DNA from: Dyella solisilvae | Lineage (GTDB): Bacteria; Pseudomonadota; Gammaproteobacteria; Xanthomonadales; Rhodanobacteraceae | Direction of reading: 5' to 3' | NCBI RefSeq assembly: GCF_003351225.1 | Contig: NZ_QQSY01000004.1 | Coordinates: 84,201-136,884, forward strand | DNA: 52,684 nt | In this document: piece by piece, positions 10,318-17,828 of the stretch | How the letters are laid out: the number at the start of each line of letters is the position of its first letter | Numbering within the stretch: the stretch's first letter is position 1 | Position numbers and translations under genes: made by a program | The notes under the pieces: generated by a model | The model's database searches: none | What the model was told of the DNA's origin: nothing | What the model saw: the letters and a program-made list of their open reading frames with translations, nothing else

Positions 10318-11202
10318 ATGCGCTGGCGTCAGGCGCCGCCCAACCGGGTGCGCCGTAGCGTTGCGCTGGGCGTCGTTCTGCTGCTGCACGTGCTGTTCGC
10401 GCTGCTCGTGCTGCATGAGCTACGCCTGCCACCCTGGGGCGAGCCTCGCCATGCGCACCGGGATGCCTTGCAGGTGCGCCTGATCCGGGCGGCGCCGCCG
10501 GCCGTCCCTTCCGCGCCGCCCGAAGCCGTTCCGCCGCCGCCCCCGCCGCCGCCCAAGCCGTTGGTGCGCGAGCCTCCGGCCAAGCAGGCGATGACGGTCA
10601 CCTTGCCTGAGCCGGCTCCGGCGCCGCCCGCCACCGTCGCCCCGCCACCGCAGCTCTACGACACCACCGGCCAGCTGCGCCTGCCCACGTCGGCGTCGAC
10701 GGCGCCGGCTGCGCCCGAGGCAGGCTACGTGCAGCGCAAGCCGCAAGGTGACAGCCAGGTGATGAAGCACGACAGCCCGGTGACCTACCAGGCGACCCGG
10801 TTCGAGAACGACTGGGCGCCCGACCGCGGCAACAGCTCGATCGACGATGCGCTCAAGCGCGCCGTGGACAAGACCACGGTCACGCATACCTTCCACGTGG
10901 CGCCCGGCGTGCGGGTGACCTGCGCGGTGACCCTTGCCGCCCTGGCGGGAGGCTGCGGCGTCGGCGATCCGCCGCGGCAGCCGTCCGGACGCAGTGGCGA
11001 CATGCGCCTGAACATGGCTCCGGCCAGCTCGCTGGCGCCGGGCGCGCCGCCGCCGCCGGCGCCGAGCATCGACGACTGCATCGCCATCTATCGCGCGAAC
11101 AAACCGCTCCCGCAAGGCTGTCCGGTCGATACGCCGACGCGGTCGGTGGATGCGGAGATGCGGCAGCACTCGCCGCAGCCAGCGCCACCGTCGGGTCCTT
11201 GA
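10318..11202 (+). CDS. TonB-like membrane-anchored proline-rich protein, paralog 1
   Basis: Unrecognised protein of 294 residues. A basic N-terminus leads to one membrane anchor at about 14-33 (VALGVVLLLHVLFALLVLHEL). Next is a Pro-rich periplasmic stretch (runs of eight prolines), as in TonB and TolA. The C-terminal half is a folded-looking domain: YVQRKPQGDSQVM, ATRFENDWAPD, SSIDDALKRAVDKTT, HTFHVAPGVRVTCAV, GGCGVGDPP. It ends with a second Cys pair (DDCIAIYRANKPLPQGCPVD). The same domain occurs in the next gene. No TonB C-terminal domain (YP motif) is seen, so this is not a classic TonB. Start uncertain: the ATG at 10318 lacks a clear ribosome binding site, and an ATG at 10075 is in frame. 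Gap to the next gene is 67 bases, so they are likely an operon. Confidence 0.75.
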   Translation: MRWRQAPPNRVRRSVALGVVLLLHVLFALLVLHELRLPPWGEPRHAHRDALQVRLIRAAPPAVPSAPPEAVPPPPPPPPKPLVREPPAKQAMTVTLPEPAPAPPATVAPPPQLYDTTGQLRLPTSASTAPAAPEAGYVQRKPQGDSQVMKHDSPVTYQATRFENDWAPDRGNSSIDDALKRAVDKTTVTHTFHVAPGVRVTCAVTLAALAGGCGVGDPPRQPSGRSGDMRLNMAPASSLAPGAPPPPAPSIDDCIAIYRANKPLPQGCPVDTPTRSVDAEMRQHSPQPAPPSGP

Positions 11203-11269
11203 GTACCGCCATGCCGCTGTCACGTTGCGTAGTGCGCTGCACGCCTGTCGCGCCCGTTACACTGGGCCC

Positions 11270-13186
11270 ATGGAGAGGGAGTCCGTGCGCCGACTGACCG
11301 TGACGTTGCCATCGCCGAAGTCGGCGGCGGAGAGTGCGTTCGTCTATCGTCGTCGGCGCGCCGAGCGACCGCGCGAGCGCTGGTTGCGCATCCTCGCCCT
11401 GGTCGGCGCCCTGCTGGTGCACCTGGTGTTCCTGTTCGGCGCCATTCTCGGGCCGGCGTACGAGATGGAAGAGCTCAACGAATCGAGTGCGCCGCTGGTC
11501 GTGCGCCTGATCGAAAAGCCGAAGGAAGAGCCGCCACCGCCACCGCCGGTGCGCGGCACGCCGCCCAAACAGGTGGGGCCGGTGCACAAGGGCAGTGCGA
11601 TCCATGCGCCGCACTTGGTCCGGCAGAGCAGTTCGTCCACGCGCACCAACAGCGAGCTGGCTCCGGTGCCGGTGCCCGCGATGCAGACACCGGTGATCGC
11701 CGAGGCTGCCAAGGCGAGCGTGCCCAAGCCGCAGATCACCGCGGCGCCGCTGCCGCCGGTCACCGTGCCCAAGCCCGCGCCCGCGGAGCAGTTGGAGCCG
11801 GTCCCTGTGGCGCCCCAGCCACCACAGGTGGCGATGGAAACGCCGCCCGTAGAGCACCCGGTCCCCCCGAAATTCCAGCCCGAGCCGGTGCGCAAGCCGC
11901 AGATCGAAGGCAACCAGCCGCCACCGCCGCCCGCGTCGATGGCCATTCCCGAACTGCCGTCGCAGTCGGCGCCGACGATCACGCCACCGACCATCGCGAT
12001 GGAAAAGGCCGCGCCGGTCGACACGCATGCGAGCGTCGTGCAGGTTCCGCGCCCGGAGGCGCCGGCGTCGCCGCCTGAACCGGACATGCAACCAGTGCCG
12101 ATGCCGGCCCAGGCCGCGCCGGCGGTCAACCTGCAGCCGCAGCCGAGCACGCAGGCCGTGGTGGTGCCGAAAGAGCAGCCGCAGGTCCAGTCGCCGGCCA
12201 TCCGCGTGGCGGAGGCGGAAATGGAAGCCGTGCCGTTGCCTCCCAATCCCCAGCCCAGTCTGGAACGTCCTCAGGCGCCGAAGCTGCAGACGGCGGCGCC
12301 GACGGCGATCGCTCTGGATAACAAGCCAAGCATCGAGCGTCCGCAGATTTCGGTGGAGCCGCCATCGGAGGCGCCGTCCAATCAGCCCAGCACCGCCGCC
12401 GCGCCTGCCGCCAACGCGCCGTCACAGGGCGCCTCCAACGCATCGGAAAGCACCGCCAGCGCGGCCAACCCCACTACTAGCGGCGAGAGCGGCGTCAGCA
12501 GTGCGCCCAACGCCACGCCACAAGGCAGCGAGAGCGGCAGCCCGGGTCAGCCGCATGGCGTGGAGCGGTCTCCGTCGGTGGCCGGTGGCAACGGGCTCAA
12601 CCTCAACCCGCCGGCGGGACAAGGCGCCGGGCAGGGCAGCCAGGGACAGGGCAGCGCCAATGAAGGCGTGAGTGGCACCTACGTGCAGCTCAAGCCGCAT
12701 GGCAACACCGAAGTCATGTCGCACGGCACGCCCAATATCGGCTACACGCCCACGCGCTTCGAGAAGGACTGGACGCCCGAAGGCGAAAGCTCGATCGACA
12801 CCGCGCTGCGTCATGCGGTGGAAAAGACCACCATGCGGCACACCTTCAAGCTTCCGCGCGGCGTGCGCGTGGAGTGCGTGGTGATGCCGTTGTTCCCGGT
12901 GGCCTTGTTCGGTTGCGGCGACGGCAATCCGCCGCCCAAGCCGGTGGACGACGTGGTTTACGACAAGATGAAGATGGCGCCGAGCAATCCGCTGATTCCT
13001 CCGCCCGTGACTGGTGGCGCGCCGACGATGGCCACCGTCAAGATGGACAACGCTGCGCAATGCTCGGCCGCGCGCGTGGCCGGCGGACCATTGCCGCCGG
13101 GCTGCGAGGTCGATCCTCCGGCGACGCCTTCCGGGCCCGCGCACAGCGGCAGCACCTGGGTGCCGGCGAGCGACCAATTTCACTGA
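11270..13186 (+). CDS. TonB-like membrane-anchored proline-rich protein, paralog 2
   Basis: Larger paralog of the preceding gene, 638 residues. The architecture is: basic N-terminus, one membrane segment at about 39-61 (WLRILALVGALLVHLVFLFG), then roughly 400 residues of Pro/Ala/Glu/Gln-rich low-complexity linker, then a Ser/Asn/Gly-rich segment, then the shared C-terminal domain (YVQLKPHGNTEVM, TRFEKDWTPEGESSID, HAVEKTTMRHTFKLPRGVRVECVV, FGCGDGNPP, and a final PLPPGCEVDPP). The long linker could span the periplasm. Four to five cysteines of the C-terminal domain align with those of paralog 1, suggesting disulfides. Start taken as ATG 11270; a GTG at 11285 preceded by gagaggga is an alternative. 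Function unknown; an envelope energy-coupling or scaffold role is inference only. Confidence 0.78.
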   Translation: MERESVRRLTVTLPSPKSAAESAFVYRRRRAERPRERWLRILALVGALLVHLVFLFGAILGPAYEMEELNESSAPLVVRLIEKPKEEPPPPPPVRGTPPKQVGPVHKGSAIHAPHLVRQSSSSTRTNSELAPVPVPAMQTPVIAEAAKASVPKPQITAAPLPPVTVPKPAPAEQLEPVPVAPQPPQVAMETPPVEHPVPPKFQPEPVRKPQIEGNQPPPPPASMAIPELPSQSAPTITPPTIAMEKAAPVDTHASVVQVPRPEAPASPPEPDMQPVPMPAQAAPAVNLQPQPSTQAVVVPKEQPQVQSPAIRVAEAEMEAVPLPPNPQPSLERPQAPKLQTAAPTAIALDNKPSIERPQISVEPPSEAPSNQPSTAAAPAANAPSQGASNASESTASAANPTTSGESGVSSAPNATPQGSESGSPGQPHGVERSPSVAGGNGLNLNPPAGQGAGQGSQGQGSANEGVSGTYVQLKPHGNTEVMSHGTPNIGYTPTRFEKDWTPEGESSIDTALRHAVEKTTMRHTFKLPRGVRVECVVMPLFPVALFGCGDGNPPPKPVDDVVYDKMKMAPSNPLIPPPVTGGAPTMATVKMDNAAQCSAARVAGGPLPPGCEVDPPATPSGPAHSGSTWVPASDQFH

Positions 13187-13394
13187 CGCACGTCGATCGC
13201 CGCGCAGGCGATTCGCGATGGCGAGCGTGCGCGGGTCAGGTTGCCGCTAGGTAAATCTACGGGACCCGCTTGCGAAGAATTGCGCTATCGACGTTGCGCA
13301 GGCCGGCGCGATACTCCGTGTTGGGAATGTGTGTCGCCGCCATGGCGCAGGACGAGTCGTGGAGCGACCCGCGCCTATCGTCGAGAGGTGACCC

Positions 13395-15959
13395 ATGCAT
13401 GCGGTTCGTTGGCTGTGCCTGATTCTCGCCATCGGCCTCGCGCCGACCCTCCCTGTCCACGCACAGACGAATGCGGCGGCTTCCAGCAAACCGCCCGGCG
13501 GCGCCGACTATCGGCCGTGGCCGCGCTCATTCGACGTCAACGGGATCCATCTCGAGTTGCACCACCCGCAGATGGACAGTTGGGTCGGCAACCAGCTCAA
13601 GGGACGGCTGGCGGTGGCGGTGCGCAAGGGCACGCAGGTCGGCAGCGACGGCAAGTCGCATGACGTGATGACCTATGGCGTGGCCTGGTTCAGCGCCCGC
13701 ACCGACACCGACAAGGCACAGGGTCAGGTGACGCTGTCGTCCGTCACGATCGACAAGGTGGCTTTTCCCGCCGACGTGGCGAACGAGGGGCGCTATCGCG
13801 ATGCGCTGGCGCAGATCGCCGGGCGCAGCAAGCAGGTGGCGAACCTCGACACGCTGGAGGCTTCGCTGGCGATACGTCACGCCGAGGACGAGGTCAAGAA
13901 TGTCTCCGTGCGCAACGATCCGCCGCAGATCATCTTCTCGTTCGGCCCAGCCTTGCTGGTGTTGATCGACGGCACGCCGGTGTCCCGTCCCACGGGAACG
14001 ACTGGCGTCGATCGCGTCGTCAATACGCGCTCGTTGCTGTTGCAGCAGGGCGGCGCGTATTACCTCACCTACGCCGGCCGCTGGGTCAAGGCCAGCAGCC
14101 TGCAGGGGCCATGGACCAGCGTGGCGACCCCGCCGTCCGGGGTGACCACCGCCGCGCGGGCGGTGATTCAGGCGAAGGAGGCTGACGCCCTGGATCAGCC
14201 GTCCGATGCGCTCAAGCAGGTGCTCGCCAGCGGCAAGCAGCCGGACATCGTGGTGAGCACGAAGCCGGCGGAGTTGCTGATGGTGGAGGGTGAGCCGCAG
14301 TTCGTCGCCATTCCCGGCACGCAGCTGGCCTACGTGGCCAACACCGGCGCCGATGTATTTGTCGACCAGGGGCACGGGATGACCTGGTACGCGCTGATTT
14401 CCGGACGCTGGTTCACCGCCGACTCAACGCAGGGGCCGTGGCGCTACGTGGCGGGGAAGGCGCTGCCCGCCGATTTCGCGCGCATTCCCTCCGACAGCCC
14501 CAAGAGCGCCGTGCTTGCCTCCATCCCGGGAACACCGGAGGCGGGCGAGGCGCTGATCTCCAACAGCATTCCGCAGACGGCGACCGTGGACAGCCGCACC
14601 GCGCAGCTGCGTGTGTCCTATGACGGGCAGCCGCAGTTCCGGCCTATCGAAGGCACCACGCTGACCTATGCGTGGAATACGCCGGTGCCCGTGATACGCG
14701 TGCCGGCTGGCGCGTATTACGCGGTGCAGAACGGCGTGTGGTTCACCGCAACTGCCGCAGAGGGGCCGTGGACCGTCGCGCTGGATGTGCCGGCGGTGAT
14801 CTACATGATTCCACCGAGTTCGCCGCTGTATTACGTCACCTACGTCTACGTGTACGGGCACGACGGCAACCAGGTTTATGTCGGCTACTCCCCCGGTTAC
14901 TACGGCACGGTGGTGAGCGACAACGTGGTCGTGTACGGCACTGGCTATGCGTGCAACCCGTGGATTGGCGACGACTGGTACGGCTGCCCGACGACCTACG
15001 GCTTCGGCGTCTCCTTCGGCTGGGCGCCATGGGCAGGCTGGAGCTACGGCTATGCCTGGGGATGGCCCTGGGCAGCGGCGTGGTACGGACCCTGGTGGGG
15101 GCCGTGGTGGGGTTACGGGCCTGGCTACTATCCGGGTTACTGGGGCGGCGCCATCGCCGCCGCCAACGTCTATGGGCGTTGGGGCAACAGTGTGGTTGCC
15201 GGACGCGGCGTGGCCTGGGCCAATCCGTGGACCGGCAACGCAGGGCGCGCCGTACGTGGCGGCTACGCCAACCAGGTCACCGGTGGTCGCGGCGCCGGCT
15301 ATGCCGGCCGCAACACCAACGTCTACACCGGCAACACGACCGCGGCGGCGGGCGGCATCCGCTACAACCCGCAAACAGGTCGCGTGGTCGCCGGGCAGGG
15401 CGGCGCCGTCGGCAACATCTACACGGGCAACGGCGTCGCCGGTGGCACGCGCACCACCGTCAACACCAACACCGGACGCGTGACCCAGCAGGCGGGCGTG
15501 GCGGGTCGCACTGAAACCGGCGCCGGCGCGGCTGGCGCGTTCAACAGCCAGGGCGCCGCTGGTGAAGTCCGTGGCGCGGGCTACGTGCAGATCGACCGCA
15601 CTACCGGCGAGGTCAGCCGTGGCGGCGTGGTCGACTACAACGACAACGTGTATGCGGGCAAGAACGGCGATGTCTATCGCTACGACGGCGAAAACGGTTG
15701 GCAGAAGGTCGACCCCAAGGGCAACTTCGATCGCGTCCAGCAACCTGACAGCGTCGACACCAACCGCGATCGTCTTGCGCGCGATCGCAGTGCAGACAGC
15801 AGTGTGCCTACGGCGCGGTCGCAGCGTTCGGGCGGGCAGCAGTTCGATCGCAGCAATTACAACCGTGGTTATGGTGGGCGTATGGGCGGCTATCGGCCGT
15901 CGATGGGTGGGGGAAGGTTTGGTGGTGGCGGGCGGATGGGTGGGGGGCGTGGGCGTTGA
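13395..15959 (+). CDS. Large exported Trp/Tyr/Gly-rich protein of unknown function
   Basis: Secreted or surface protein of 854 residues with a clear signal peptide (cleavage likely after Ala23, VHA-Q). Residues 30-470 look folded and include repeated motifs of the form YY...GRWV..S..QGPW, seen three times (YYLTYAGRWVKASSLQGPW, WYALISGRWFTADSTQGPW, YYAVQNGVWFTATAAEGPW). Next is a striking Trp/Tyr/Gly-rich segment (about 480-590), then Asn/Gly/Thr-rich repeats and an Arg-Gly-rich tail (GGRMGG, GGGRFGGGG). Related proteins are sometimes labelled carbohydrate-binding family V/XII; the W-x-x-x-x-x-QGPW repeats could be the reason. The start at 13395 has gagaggtga just upstream. It follows the TonB-like pair by 208 bases. 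Confidence 0.8.
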   Translation: MHAVRWLCLILAIGLAPTLPVHAQTNAAASSKPPGGADYRPWPRSFDVNGIHLELHHPQMDSWVGNQLKGRLAVAVRKGTQVGSDGKSHDVMTYGVAWFSARTDTDKAQGQVTLSSVTIDKVAFPADVANEGRYRDALAQIAGRSKQVANLDTLEASLAIRHAEDEVKNVSVRNDPPQIIFSFGPALLVLIDGTPVSRPTGTTGVDRVVNTRSLLLQQGGAYYLTYAGRWVKASSLQGPWTSVATPPSGVTTAARAVIQAKEADALDQPSDALKQVLASGKQPDIVVSTKPAELLMVEGEPQFVAIPGTQLAYVANTGADVFVDQGHGMTWYALISGRWFTADSTQGPWRYVAGKALPADFARIPSDSPKSAVLASIPGTPEAGEALISNSIPQTATVDSRTAQLRVSYDGQPQFRPIEGTTLTYAWNTPVPVIRVPAGAYYAVQNGVWFTATAAEGPWTVALDVPAVIYMIPPSSPLYYVTYVYVYGHDGNQVYVGYSPGYYGTVVSDNVVVYGTGYACNPWIGDDWYGCPTTYGFGVSFGWAPWAGWSYGYAWGWPWAAAWYGPWWGPWWGYGPGYYPGYWGGAIAAANVYGRWGNSVVAGRGVAWANPWTGNAGRAVRGGYANQVTGGRGAGYAGRNTNVYTGNTTAAAGGIRYNPQTGRVVAGQGGAVGNIYTGNGVAGGTRTTVNTNTGRVTQQAGVAGRTETGAGAAGAFNSQGAAGEVRGAGYVQIDRTTGEVSRGGVVDYNDNVYAGKNGDVYRYDGENGWQKVDPKGNFDRVQQPDSVDTNRDRLARDRSADSSVPTARSQRSGGQQFDRSNYNRGYGGRMGGYRPSMGGGRFGGGGRMGGGRGR

Positions 15960-16014
15960 GTGTGTAGGTTTGCTGGGCATCGCGCCGCTGTTGCTGCGAA
16001 ATTCCTTCCTAGTT

Positions 16015-16260
16015 CGTCATCGCAGCGCAGGCTGGACGGAGCGCGAAGCGCGGAGAACGCCCGCCAGGGCGGCCCCGAAGGGGAGAGCGCAGCGAGTCAT
16101 CCAGTGACTTTGTACTTCGCTTTTGCTTTTGCTTTGGCGTGATCGCGAGCGTGCTCGCCTGCGGCGGGCTTCCGCTGCCCTGCCGGGCAGCGGGTCACTT
16201 CTCTTTGTTTGGCCAAAGAGAAGTAACCAAGAGAAAGGCCACCCCGATGTCGCGCCCCTG
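16015..16260 (-). repeat. Dispersed repeat, copy B (inverted)
   Basis: Reverse-oriented copy of the element at 1-290. Positions 16022-16110 are nearly the reverse complement of 161-245. Positions 16150-16172 match the gcccgccgcaggcgag part. A hairpin at about 16198-16224 pairs cttctctttg with caaagagaag around tttggc, and the ggttactt and ggggtgg sequences follow in reverse. Together with copy C it makes a large inverted arrangement around the heptanucleotide array. Confidence 0.75.
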
Positions 16261-16267
16261 CGGGGTC

Positions 16268-16372
16268 GCGAGCGGGAGGCGGGGTGGATCGACAGGGCGT
16301 CCTGCCCTGACGATCCACTGGCCGGCGTCCTGCCGGCCACCCTTCGGGCTATTCCACCTCCCGCCCGCTCGC
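16268..16372. repeat. Cloverleaf-like foldback with two GTCCT-loop hairpins
   Basis: The outer stem pairs gcgagcggg at 16268-16276 with cccgctcgc at 16364-16372. Inside are two adjacent hairpins. The first pairs 16285-16298 with 16304-16317 (one A-A mismatch). The second pairs tggccggc at 16319-16326 with gccggcca at 16332-16339. Both hairpins have the same five-base loop gtcct. No open frame explains it. Function unknown; it resembles repetitive extragenic foldback elements. Confidence 0.6.
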
Positions 16373-16430
16373 GTCATAGGGGAGGGGAGGTCAAATGCGA
16401 AGGGCCAAAAGCCAAAAGCAAAAGGCAAAG

Positions 16431-16542
16431 ACCAAGGACCAAAGACCAAAGACCAAAGACCAAAGACCAAAGACCAAAGACCAAAGACCAAAGACCAAAG
16501 ACCAAAGACCAAGAACCAAGAACCAAGAACCAAGAACCAAGT
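16431..16542. repeat. Heptanucleotide tandem array (accaaag)n
   Basis: Sixteen consecutive 7-base units. Ten are perfect accaaag copies (16438-16507), preceded by one accaagg and followed by four accaaga and one accaagt. Looser units (gccaaaa twice, gcaaaag) extend the array leftward to about 16404. One strand has no T at all in the array. It lies in gene-free DNA; because 7 is not a multiple of 3 every frame gives the same peptide pattern (KTKDQRP), which explains open frames here without implying a gene. Confidence 0.95.
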
Positions 16543-16699
16543 ACTAAGGAACTGAGCGCGAAAGTGCCCCCGTAAGAGCGCACTCTGAACGCGAACGCCT
16601 CTGACGTTCACCTTCACGCTCGCACACAGAGCTACGAGGGTTTGGCGATGCGATGTGCCGCGCAGCGGCACGAGCCGTCACTGGATCCCCTGTGAGGCG

Positions 16700-16802
16700 G
16701 TGAGGGGTGGACGATCAGGCCCCGTAAGGGGTGCCTGGCATGGACGCCAGGCACTTTTCGTCAGGGCAGGATGCCCTGTCGAAAAGCCCGGCCGCCCCTC
16801 AC
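16700..16802. repeat. Second cloverleaf-like foldback
   Basis: The outer stem pairs gtgaggggtgg near 16700-16710 with ccgcccctcac at 16792-16802 (one wobble). Inside, gtgcctggc at 16731-16739 pairs with gccaggcac at 16746-16754, and a long hairpin at 16754-16786 pairs cttttcgtcagggca with tgccctgtcgaaaag (one T-T mismatch, loop gga). The cagggc/gccctg stem also occurs in the foldback at 16268-16372, so the two look related. Copy C of the dispersed repeat begins right after it. Confidence 0.6.
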
Positions 16803-16803
16803 G

Positions 16804-17030
16804 GACTGGTCGGGCCAACGGCCCGGCCAGCGCCGAGTGGGGTGCCGTTCTCTTTGGTTACTTTCTCTTGGGCAAGCAAGAGAAATGACCCGGCCTCCGG
16901 CAGGAGGGCGGAAGCCCGCCGCAGGCGAGCAAGCTGGCGGCGCCATCAAATCAAGCGCGAAAGTCACTGGATCCCAGCTTTCGCTGGGATGACGTTGAGG
17001 GAGGTCACACGGAAAGGGATAGCCTCCTCG
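16804..17030 (+). repeat. Dispersed repeat, copy C (forward)
   Basis: Forward copy of the element at 1-290, nearly identical over its first 130 bases: the opening hairpin (ctggtcgggcc/ggcccggccag, loop aac), then cgccgagtggggtg, then ggttactt, then a hairpin pairing tttctcttg with caagagaaa, then the cggcctccggcaggagg and gcccgccgcaggcgagcaag segments. Where copies A and B carry the cgctgcgctcgcccc segment, copy C instead has a short tcccagc/gctggga hairpin at about 16971-16988. The rest of 15960-17161 holds no supported gene. Confidence 0.75.
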
Positions 17031-17161
17031 CGGCATTGCGCGCACCTCGCATTCCGTCCTCCGTGCGCAGCGATGACACGCCGTACCGCCATCGCATTCT
17101 TCCAGCGCAAAAGCAACCACTCTCCAAACGTTGAACGAAGCGCCCGAACACCCCTCCATCC

Positions 17162-17743
17162 CTACTGCAAAATCCCATCCGACTTCAGCCTCGGAATCAA
17201 CGTCTCCGCCAGCTGTGTAGTCACCCTCGGGATATCAGAACTGCCAACACCCTGCGTGGTGACCGTCCACACCAGCTTCTCCGTGCGTGCATCCCACACA
17301 CTGGTTTCCAGCGTCACCACGTCGTACTGCGTCACCGATGGCGTGGACGCCCAGGCGCCGCCGTACCAGCCGTAGAAGCCGCCGTACATCGGGCCGCTCG
17401 GCGTGACATTGATCCGCTGCTCAACCCGCTGCACGCGCGTGACCAGCACTGCCTCGGCGCCTGTGCCCTTGACCAGGTCACGCAGGGGGACGGCGCCAGG
17501 ACCGCCAGGCGGAATCTGGGTGTAACTGGGCGTGGCCTGCACGCCCGCCGCCTGCAGATGTTGCGAGAACGTGTCTTCGAAGATGCGCCGCATGGTGTCG
17601 CTGCGCGAGATGCCGACCACCACGACATGGTTGGCGGGCGGGCCGGCCCAGGACGGGTCGCGCCACTGGTTGGTGATGCTGAAGGTCTGGCAGGCCCCCA
17701 GCACGAAGCTGGCGGTGAGAAGCAGCAGTCGCAGCGATTTCAT
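17162..17743 (-). CDS. DUF4136-like lipoprotein
   Basis: Putative lipoprotein of 193 residues. The signal peptide ends in the lipobox LGAC with Cys18. The mature part starts QTFSITNQWRDPSW, then VVVVGISRSDTMRRIFEDTF (a strand-helix typical of DUF4136-like domains), then a Gly/Tyr-rich loop (GPMYGGFYGWYGGAW) and a strand ending LVWTVTTQGV. Such proteins are envelope lipoproteins of unknown role. The start at 17743 has gggag about 9 bases upstream. It is the last of three minus-strand genes and is separated from the PlpD-like gene by 85 bases. Confidence 0.75.
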   Translation of the reverse strand: MKSLRLLLLTASFVLGACQTFSITNQWRDPSWAGPPANHVVVVGISRSDTMRRIFEDTFSQHLQAAGVQATPSYTQIPPGGPGAVPLRDLVKGTGAEAVLVTRVQRVEQRINVTPSGPMYGGFYGWYGGAWASTPSVTQYDVVTLETSVWDARTEKLVWTVTTQGVGSSDIPRVTTQLAETLIPRLKSDGILQ

Positions 17744-17828
17744 GGCATGGACTCCCGTGGATTGGCCCGCCGCGGCAGGCATGGAGCGATTGTCGGCCGG
17801 CCGGTGTGGATGCCGTGCGATGCCGGTG

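Noticed and set aside
16431-16542. CRISPR array
   Set aside because: Units of 7 bases without spacers are a simple tandem repeat, not CRISPR, and no cas gene is present.
16123-16575. Protein with a KTKDQRP repeat encoded across the heptamer array
   Set aside because: A 7-base repeat without stops is open in all frames of that strand; two overlapping frames give the same pattern. No ribosome binding site or homologous domain is seen.
16700-16802. tRNA because of the cloverleaf shape
   Set aside because: No TPsiC or anticodon loop, no CCA or acceptor-stem features; arms are too long for a tRNA.
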